64,000 bases of DNA from Thiomonas delicata. GTDB lineage: Bacteria > Pseudomonadota > Gammaproteobacteria > Burkholderiales > Burkholderiaceae_C. Below, one piece after another: positions 58,193-64,000 of this stretch. The stretch covers positions 1,364,523 through 1,428,522 of the forward strand of contig NZ_LT592170.1 in the NCBI RefSeq assembly GCF_900088825.1. The letters run 5' to 3'. Position 1 is the first letter of the stretch. Each line of letters opens with the position of its first letter. Below the pieces are notes generated by a model, which did no database searches, was not told where the DNA came from, and was given only the letters and a program-made list of their open reading frames with translations. The translations under genes and the position numbers were made by a program.

Positions 58193-58839
58193 AGCGTGAC
58201 CCCTTGTCCAGTGCGCATCGGCGCCCGCATTAACCGAACAATGTCGCGGAAATGGCTGCAACATGGTCCTTGACTAGTGGGCTTTTACAGCCACAAGTTA
58301 TAGGAAAAGAGTACATCTCTCGGCAAGGATTAACAAACCTAAGAGTGTTTCGGATTGTGTGGGGAGATGTGAACCGATGGAGCGCGCATCCAGCGGAATC
58401 CAAATCTCGGTGAGGATGGTGTCCAGAGCATAAATTTTTGGTCAACCTATGCTTTTCTGCTATCCGCTGGGCCAGGAATTGCTTCACAAATCGGGGGACA
58501 AAAATCAGCTAACGGCACATACTGCGCCGAGGAGTCTTCGTATTGCGCGACAGATTGCAGTTGCTGAAGCGCAGATGAATCGTGTCTGTCGACGGTAGTC
58601 AATGCCAATTGTTTGGCTTGGTCTGAAGTCTGAAGTCTGAAGTCATAGCGCGTGCCTTACCGGCCACAACGACCAACGAGGGGGTAAGTGCGACGAGCGG
58701 AAATGAACGGCAAATTTTCATGGGCTCCCAATAGAATTCCCGGCATGAACTGACCACCCACCGCGGGCGCCACGCCCGCCGACCTCAACTTGAAGCGCAC
58801 GACACAGGGTTCGTGCGTCCGCAAAAAGTTGAGGTCAAC
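58193..58839. other. Gene-free stretch with a 7-bp tandem repeat
   Basis: About 650 bp, AT-richer than its surroundings. TCTGAAG is repeated three times in tandem at 58622-58642. No gene recognised. Confidence 0.5.
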
Positions 58840-59052
58840 ATGCAAAACCAGTACGAAGCCGCGCGCGAACTCCTCGCCGCCGGCGCCTTCATCGAGCAGG
58901 TCTCGGACGCTCCGCTCGCCTACCGCATCCGACTCGGTAGTGATTCGGCCCCGTTGCCGGCCGGGCTCTTCCAGCAGCTGCTTGCCCACAAGCAGATACG
59001 CCAGAGCTGCAGGGTGAGTGGGAGGATGCGGTACGTAATCGTCGAGGTGTGA
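58840..59052 (+). CDS. Small hypothetical protein
   Basis: 70 residues from ATG 58840, with GAGG upstream. Helix-turn-strand composition (YEAARELLAAGAFIEQVSDAPLAYRIRLG), compact and soluble. No family recognised. Confidence 0.55.
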   Translation: MQNQYEAARELLAAGAFIEQVSDAPLAYRIRLGSDSAPLPAGLFQQLLAHKQIRQSCRVSGRMRYVIVEV

Positions 59053-59077
59053 GGGGAGGCGCTGAGGCCGAGAACGC

Positions 59078-59454
59078 TCACTCCATTGGCCGGTACACCT
59101 CAACCAGCGCTAGGTGGCGCTCCAGGTGCTCGCCCATGTACCGGCCAAATTTCCCCTCATCCTCAAGCCGTAGCTGACTGGCATTGAGGACGCGCCCACT
59201 CTTCTTTGTAGTTCAAGCTGCGTCACCTCTTGGCGAACACGCGGATGGATTGGGCGGAAGCCCTCGCGTGACGGGTCAAAGCTCAGCTGGTAGCCGTCGA
59301 AAAGCTTGTCGACGTGGGCAACGAGAAGCAATCCGTTCATTGGGTCGATAGCAATTGGCACTTGTAGCAGAAACGGCTGCGGCGCAATGGCTAAAGTGGG
59401 ACCTGCGCGCAGAAAAGGCGCCGTCTGACTGGCAACTTGAGTACGAGTCCGCTT
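59078..59454 (-). pseudogene. Frameshifted, truncated HNH-nuclease gene
   Basis: On the minus strand, one frame carries PIAIDPMNGLLLVAHVDKLFDGYQLSFD, the C-terminal half of an HNH_2-type nuclease (NGLLL ... DKLFD), through to VRQEVTQLELQRR. Near 59190-59215 the coding moves to another frame that continues LNASQLRLEDEGKFGRYMGE and HLERHLALVEVYRPME then stop at 59078, also family-like. The N-terminal Cys/HI metal-binding part is missing, and the frame runs back into the end of the helicase gene. So it is 5'-truncated and frameshifted. Confidence 0.7.
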
Positions 59455-61654
59455 AGCCCGGCGAAAGACCCCTTGCCCAAGTCAGCGCCTCATCGATGTC
59501 AAGCCGGAGGCTTGCATACGTGTTGCGTAGCAGACTATCCGGAAGCGACCAATCCCACTTTTCACGCTGGAGATTCTTTGCGTCAGCCAGCAGATACTCA
59601 AGGGAAGGAGTGGCGCTCGCGCCAATTTCTAACAGGACGGCGGCAATCTCGTGCGCTGATTCGTGGTGTTTGGGGACCTCGATACCTGGACCGCCTGCTG
59701 TCGAGGCGACTCCCCGAGACTGCAGGAGGCAAGCTAGGGCTTCGTTTGCCGCGTCTCCGAGCCAAGTTAAAAGGACCAGTTCGGAGCCCTGGTCCACCAA
59801 GTAGGACTCAGCGAGGCCGCGTCTGGCATAGGTAGCTCTGGACTCGTCCAGGAAGCGCGCAGCTGCTGCGTCAAGATAGGCTGGAACCTCAGTCGATTCG
59901 AGCAATTGCCGCATTCGCTGGCGTACCCGAGTGTGCGTACGGCCGACCCCACCGGAAAAGAGCGGAGGTGTGCCGCCTCCTGCGCGTGTGACGAAAATGG
60001 ATTTCTGTTCTTCGTCAATTTCCTCAACGCGCCAGGTTCTTCCAGCGAACAAGATGCGCTGCCCAATTGTCAGAGCTTGGGATACAGGCAAGGTGCCGAG
60101 CGTCTTGCTGCCGGCGATGATGCGAAATTCCTCATCCGTCGCAAATGCAGCATAGAACGAGTAGTGGTTGACCATCTTCTCGCCAATACGCCCATGCAGT
60201 AGGAGGCCAGACGGGTCCTGCATGAGCAGCTCCTTCTTCCCGAGGTGCCTAACCAGCTCCACTAATTCACCCTTCGAGACACCGATGAAGGGCGATGCCG
60301 GGCCACACAAAAGGTGGTAAAGCTCTCCGATGGTCGCGCCTCCGTTCTGCGCAATGAAGGAGAGTATTTGCTGGACCAGTGTCGAAAGATGTGCGCCATT
60401 AGCTACCGGCGGCTCGAACCAACCTTCCCGCAGAAGCGAAATCATCGCTGTCATCTGAACGGTGTCGAGACGGAGTTCATCAGCGAGGGAAAGTCTGCCG
60501 CCCTGAGCGTTCTCTACGCAGTATCCCCTGAGTACAGCTGGCTCGCCTTTGCGTCGCCCGGAGCGGCCTAACCGTTGCCTGAGGCTCGCAACGGACGGAG
60601 GAGGTCCAATCTGGGCCACACTCTTCACCGCGCCTATGTCGATGCCTAACTCCAATGTGTTGGTGCAGATGGCCGTCGCCGGGCGCTCTCTTTGTTTGAG
60701 CGCTGCCTCTGTTTCCGAGCGAATTTCCTTCGAGAGACTTCCGTGGTGCGGCCAGAACTCGTTCGGTACCTGCTGTTCCTGGCATAGCCCATTCAGCAAG
60801 TGCGTGTAGCGCTCAACCTCGCGACGTGAGTTGGGAAAAATGAGGTTATTCGACCCACGAAGGCTCTTGAAGAGATGCGCTGCAATCTGGGCAGGCGTCA
60901 CTGGCTCAGGCGCTTCATCGTCGTCCCGCTGACGCACAACCAGCGGTTCTTCGTAGCCCTTCACCAGAACCTTCAGCTCTGCGGAGAATTCTTTGGACTC
61001 GACCAATGCAACCCCTGAGCCCGCCCCTGGGCGCAGGAATTCTGCAGCTAAGCTCATGTCCCCGAGCGTTGCCGACAGGCCAATTCGAGGAACCGACCGG
61101 CCAATAGCACGCTCCACGCGATGCATCAGCGACTGAAGTTGCTTACCACGCTCTGAGCCAATGAATGCGTGGAGCTCGTCGACCACAAAAAAAGTGAGAC
61201 TTCCGAAGACCGCGGCGATGGAAGTCCCGCGGTTGCACAGCAAAGCCTCCAACGATTCCGGCGTGATGAGCAAGACACCATGCCGCTTGGCCAGGAACCG
61301 CGTCTTGGTGGCTGCGGAGACATCACCGTGCCAGGGCCACACGGGGATTTCCAGCTGTTCACACAATTGGCTGAGGCGCCCAAACTGGTCGTTGATGAGC
61401 GCCTTGAGCGGGCTGATATAGGCGATGAGCCCGGGAGGTGAAGATTGAAGCAAGTGCGTCAGTGCTGGCAGGAAGGCTGCCTCCGTCTTGCCACTTGCGG
61501 TGGCCGCCGCCACGATGACGTCCCGGTCTGCGCGAACGATGAGCGGGATTGCCTTCTCCTGGGCGTATCGCAGTGACTCCCAGCCCTCTGCCCAGATGAA
61601 GCGTTGGATGCGCTCATCCAACAAGTAAAACGCGCTGGACTCTTGCTGAGTCAT
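59453..61654 (-). CDS. sngC: Lhr-like DEAD/DEAH helicase, Shango SngC
   Basis: Superfamily 2 helicase of 733 residues. Motif I ATASGKTEAAF (~residue 50), motif II VVDELHAF (DELH), motif III GLSATLG, and motif VI QRLGRSGRRKG; an Lhr-like C-terminal region follows. Read with the two upstream genes (BrxD-like ATPase, TerB-C protein) it forms the trio described as the Shango anti-phage system. The assignment rests on gene content and motifs, from memory of that description. A 109-bp gap separates it from sngB. Confidence 0.88.
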   Translation of the reverse strand: MTQQESSAFYLLDERIQRFIWAEGWESLRYAQEKAIPLIVRADRDVIVAAATASGKTEAAFLPALTHLLQSSPPGLIAYISPLKALINDQFGRLSQLCEQLEIPVWPWHGDVSAATKTRFLAKRHGVLLITPESLEALLCNRGTSIAAVFGSLTFFVVDELHAFIGSERGKQLQSLMHRVERAIGRSVPRIGLSATLGDMSLAAEFLRPGAGSGVALVESKEFSAELKVLVKGYEEPLVVRQRDDDEAPEPVTPAQIAAHLFKSLRGSNNLIFPNSRREVERYTHLLNGLCQEQQVPNEFWPHHGSLSKEIRSETEAALKQRERPATAICTNTLELGIDIGAVKSVAQIGPPPSVASLRQRLGRSGRRKGEPAVLRGYCVENAQGGRLSLADELRLDTVQMTAMISLLREGWFEPPVANGAHLSTLVQQILSFIAQNGGATIGELYHLLCGPASPFIGVSKGELVELVRHLGKKELLMQDPSGLLLHGRIGEKMVNHYSFYAAFATDEEFRIIAGSKTLGTLPVSQALTIGQRILFAGRTWRVEEIDEEQKSIFVTRAGGGTPPLFSGGVGRTHTRVRQRMRQLLESTEVPAYLDAAAARFLDESRATYARRGLAESYLVDQGSELVLLTWLGDAANEALACLLQSRGVASTAGGPGIEVPKHHESAHEIAAVLLEIGASATPSLEYLLADAKNLQREKWDWSLPDSLLRNTYASLRLDIDEALTWARGLSPG

Positions 61655-61763
61655 GGTTGTCTGCGCACGTGCGGCAAGGCCAAACTGACGGAGGGTGGCA
61701 GGAGCCTGTGGAGAGACTCCGCGACTTGTCTTCCGGGTCTCATGGATAGCAAGAGGCTGGGCG

Positions 61764-63068
61764 TCACATTTTGAACGATGCGAACTCGTCGTCGTTGACT
61801 TCGACCGTTAGGTCTGCAGCTCCGCCTTTGTCCTCCACCACGTCGAGGCCACCGAGCAGTTCCTGCCAAGAGGTTCCCGGGTTCTGCTCAAGCACGGCCA
61901 AGAAGTCGATGAAGGCCTTGATGGTGGTTCGCGGCGTTCGAAAGTAGGCGTTGCCTATGCGCTTCGAACAGTGCTCCATGAAGCTGGAGATGCCCTGGTC
62001 CGGGATAAGGTGCTTCTCCACGTCGCCGAAAGCGTAGACGCTGCGAATTTTCTGGAGAAGCACGTAGAACTCTTCGGGGGCGATACTGGACAACCGGATG
62101 ACCGGGCCGCTGAGGTCCACCAGGCCGTTGGTGGCAAAGCTGTTCTGGGCCAATCGACTCTGCAAAGCGGGGTAGCTGAACAGCCCGCGACGTGTGTCGA
62201 GCATGAACTCGGGTGTTCCGCCCAGCACGAAGCCGAGGCCCACAGCTGTGCCTTGTAGCGAGTCGTTCAAGATGCGCAGCACCTGCTCGTAATTCGCGTT
62301 GCGAGCTTGCACGTTCGCCAGTTTGTACAGATTGACCATCTCGTCGAGCCCGACCAGCAAGCCGGAAAAGCCTGCGAGCCGAACAAACCGGGCCATGAGC
62401 TTGAGCTGGTCGTATACAGAAGCGTCGTCAACGTAGCTACGTACTCCAAGGGCTTCGCGGGCATCGGTCTTAGTGCTGAACTCGCCACGCAACCAGCGCA
62501 CCGCATCCGATTTGAGCTGCTCATTGCCCTCGTCATGGCCTCTGCAGTAGGCTGCGATGACGTCCGCGAAGTCGTAGCCGTTGACCAGCTCAGTCAGTTG
62601 GTCAAGCTTCTGGCGCAGTACAGGTTCCGTGGGCTGCCCGGACGTTTTGGCCTCGGCCTTCGCGGTGGAGATGAATTTCTCCACGATGCTACTAAGTGCT
62701 CCGCCGTCGGGCTTGGTGCGCGTAGACAAGTTGCGCATCAACTCGGCATATAGCGACCGAACTTGACCACCGCCCGCATGCAACCTGCGGTCCGGGTTCA
62801 GGTCGGCCGTTGCAACGACGAGTTTTTTCTCCATGGCAACCGAGCGAACCAGGTTCAAGAAAAACGTCTTTCCTGCGCCGTATTCGCCGATGACAAGGCG
62901 GAATGCGGAGCCCCCATCGGCCACGCGCTCAATGTCCGCAACGAGGGTTTCAATCTCTCGCGCACGACCTACCTGAATAAGACGCTGCCCCACGCTGGGC
63001 ACCACTCCGGCACGCAGCGATTGGAGGACGGCGTCTCGGTCCTTGGGGCGAATGATGGCGGTATTCAT
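61764..63068 (-). CDS. sngB: BrxD-like P-loop ATPase, Shango SngB
   Basis: 434 residues of the DUF2791 / BREX ATP-binding family. Walker A GEYGAGKTFFLNL lies at ~residues 61-73, and the Walker-B-like GLLVGLDEMVNL near 234-245. The arginine-rich segment RTPRTTIKAFIDFL near the C-terminus is typical. BrxD also accompanies BrxHI helicases in type 2 BREX, but no pglZ, brxC or methylase is seen here. Its start overlaps the TerB gene's stop (ATGA). Confidence 0.87.
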   Translation of the reverse strand: MNTAIIRPKDRDAVLQSLRAGVVPSVGQRLIQVGRAREIETLVADIERVADGGSAFRLVIGEYGAGKTFFLNLVRSVAMEKKLVVATADLNPDRRLHAGGGQVRSLYAELMRNLSTRTKPDGGALSSIVEKFISTAKAEAKTSGQPTEPVLRQKLDQLTELVNGYDFADVIAAYCRGHDEGNEQLKSDAVRWLRGEFSTKTDAREALGVRSYVDDASVYDQLKLMARFVRLAGFSGLLVGLDEMVNLYKLANVQARNANYEQVLRILNDSLQGTAVGLGFVLGGTPEFMLDTRRGLFSYPALQSRLAQNSFATNGLVDLSGPVIRLSSIAPEEFYVLLQKIRSVYAFGDVEKHLIPDQGISSFMEHCSKRIGNAYFRTPRTTIKAFIDFLAVLEQNPGTSWQELLGGLDVVEDKGGAADLTVEVNDDEFASFKM

Positions 63069-64000
63069 GCTCGTATTTTTTCGAGGATTTCCGGGTTCAC
63101 GATGACCGGGTCATCCCCTTCGGAGAACGGGATATCGTGAGCGTCAAATGCTGCGTCGTTGATGTGCTCAAGCGCGCCATCAAGCATGAGGTCGAGGTCG
63201 CCAGCGATGTCCAGAAGGTCTTCGCGACTCCACTCGCGTTGACTCACCAGCATGCGTGCGAAGGAGGAGTGCGCCTCATCCAGTCCAAGTAGCGTCGTGG
63301 ATGTCGGCGCAGCGTCCGTGTCTTCCGGCTGCTCCCCCACCGGAGTCGTTGAGGCAGCGGCGGGTCCCTGTGCTTGCTCACTCTCCACAAAGATGTCTGC
63401 CAAGAGCGCCGACACACGCTCCGTGTCCCTCTGGAGGGCGGCGATGCGCTCCGGGTCAAGCCGGAGTCCCGCATCATCTTTGGCAGGAGCAGGCGTGATT
63501 GTGAGGCGCTTGCCCGCTGCGGCTCCATGCACATCGGAGAACACCTTTTGGGGGTCGACACCCAGGGTCTTGTAAACCTTTTCCAAGGTCTTCAACTCCG
63601 CCGGGGAGACTTCGCCATCCGGCCGTACCAGAGTCGCCATGAACGCCGCAATGGCCTCCTTGGCTGGAAGTTCAACGGCTTCGAACTTTTTCTTAAGTGC
63701 CGTCAGCGATGTAGGTGCTTGATGCAGCAGTCGTAGCAGAGCCAGCAATCGCGATGCCTGCCCAGGTGTTAGGTGTTGCCAGGAGCGGACTGCCTCGCGC
63801 AAGAATCCCGCCTTGGCGTTGCTTGTCTCGTTGTCCGAGCCCACCACGGTCGAGGCCAGTTGGAGGGTGAGAACTGCCACATGGAAGGAGCTGCCTCCGC
63901 GTATCGCTCCCGACTCAGCAGGCAGTTTGAATACAACCACAGGGTCTTCTGGCTTTGGGAGTTTGGCTTCCCCCAATACGTCAGGCTCAAAGCCGATACC
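63065..64000 (-). CDS. sngA: TerB-C domain protein, Shango SngA (5' end off the window)
   Basis: C-terminal ~311 residues of a TerB-family protein; the frame is open to the window edge. The TerB-like helical segment (AIAAFMATLVRPDGEVSPAELKTLEKVYKTLGV, ~150-180 of the visible part) is followed by a TerB-C region (FARMLVSQREWSREDLLDIAGDLDLMLDGALEHINDAAFD) near the end. TerB proteins are implicated in stress and phage response at membranes. Position first in the operon matches SngA. Confidence 0.82.
   Translation of the reverse strand, partial: GIGFEPDVLGEAKLPKPEDPVVVFKLPAESGAIRGGSSFHVAVLTLQLASTVVGSDNETSNAKAGFLREAVRSWQHLTPGQASRLLALLRLLHQAPTSLTALKKKFEAVELPAKEAIAAFMATLVRPDGEVSPAELKTLEKVYKTLGVDPQKVFSDVHGAAAGKRLTITPAPAKDDAGLRLDPERIAALQRDTERVSALLADIFVESEQAQGPAAASTTPVGEQPEDTDAAPTSTTLLGLDEAHSSFARMLVSQREWSREDLLDIAGDLDLMLDGALEHINDAAFDAHDIPFSEGDDPVIVNPEILEKIRA

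Larger units (their letters stand above)
50788..64000. mobile_element. Genomic island integrated at tRNA-Pro (continues past the right edge)
   Basis: Begins at the tRNA fragment. Gene content changes sharply: AlpA-like and XRE-like regulators, orphan hypotheticals, an HATPase/STAS pair, a lipase, a broken HNH gene and an anti-phage module, with no housekeeping genes. No integrase is visible; it should lie near the other end, next to an intact tRNA-Pro(CGG). Some stretches (55.4-56.7 and 58.2-58.7 kb) have visibly lower GC than the left part of the window. Confidence 0.8.

Noticed and set aside
58622-58642. Tandem repeat as a CRISPR or replication iteron
   Set aside because: Only three 7-bp units without spacers; too short for either. 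No CRISPR array was seen anywhere in the window.
59453-63068. Helicase plus BrxD-like ATPase as a type 2 BREX locus
   Set aside because: No pglX, pglY, pglZ, pglW or methylase is visible, and the TerB-C partner fits Shango better.

Overview
The window looks like a high-GC betaproteobacterial chromosome, most likely Burkholderiales. The evidence is gene order: murG-murC-ddl-ftsQ-ftsA-ftsZ-lpxC, then a DciA-type protein, secA and argJ, then a DUF815 ATPase, a MutT-like Nudix gene, yacG, zapD, coaE, pilD, pilC and pilB. A narrower placement is not supportable by eye.

Layout. (1) 1-14.2 kb: end of the division and cell-wall cluster (+), lpxC, dciA (-), secA, argJ, DUF815 ATPase and Nudix hydrolase. 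(2) 14.2-19.8 kb, minus strand: yacG, zapD, coaE, pilD, pilC and a pilB broken by an apparent 1-base deletion. (3) 20.4-38.7 kb, an envelope-carbohydrate and carbon-supply block: a 2912-residue cyclic beta-1,2-glucan synthase (NdvB type) overlapping zwf, then a tight minus-strand six-gene operon. That operon holds a GT2 synthase, a membrane-anchored beta-helix protein, a secreted glycosidase-like protein, a WecB-type epimerase, an outer-membrane barrel and a polytopic membrane protein, and reads as a synthase-dependent exopolysaccharide machine. pgl and gnd follow it. (4) 38.8-50.4 kb, a stress and signalling neighbourhood: tiny membrane proteins (DUF3096, DUF3309), aquaporin, ParB-like protein, zinc-less DksA-like protein, universal stress protein, a four-gene operon with a KaiC-like ATPase, a GGDEF/histidine-kinase-like fusion whose phospho-acceptor His is Asn, and a Crp/Fnr regulator, plus several small lipoproteins, one collagen-like. 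(5) 50.74 kb to the right edge: a genomic island. Its left junction is a 47-bp 3' fragment of tRNA-Pro(CGG) with the original terminator beside it. It carries HTH regulators, unknown genes, an HATPase/STAS-like pair, a class-3 lipase, a broken HNH nuclease gene and, at the edge, a helicase / BrxD-like ATPase / TerB-C trio matching the Shango anti-phage system.

Connections. A directional palindrome, TGTGCG-N4-CGCACA and usually followed by GAC, lies upstream of the exopolysaccharide operon, the collagen-like lipoprotein, a DUF3309 gene and a 39-aa membrane peptide, and further upstream of ndvB. Each copy points toward its downstream gene. This suggests one regulator ties the envelope polysaccharide and stress genes together; the Crp/Fnr protein encoded here is one candidate. 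zwf, pgl and gnd flank the polysaccharide genes and may balance sugar phosphate between glycan synthesis and the pentose phosphate pathway.
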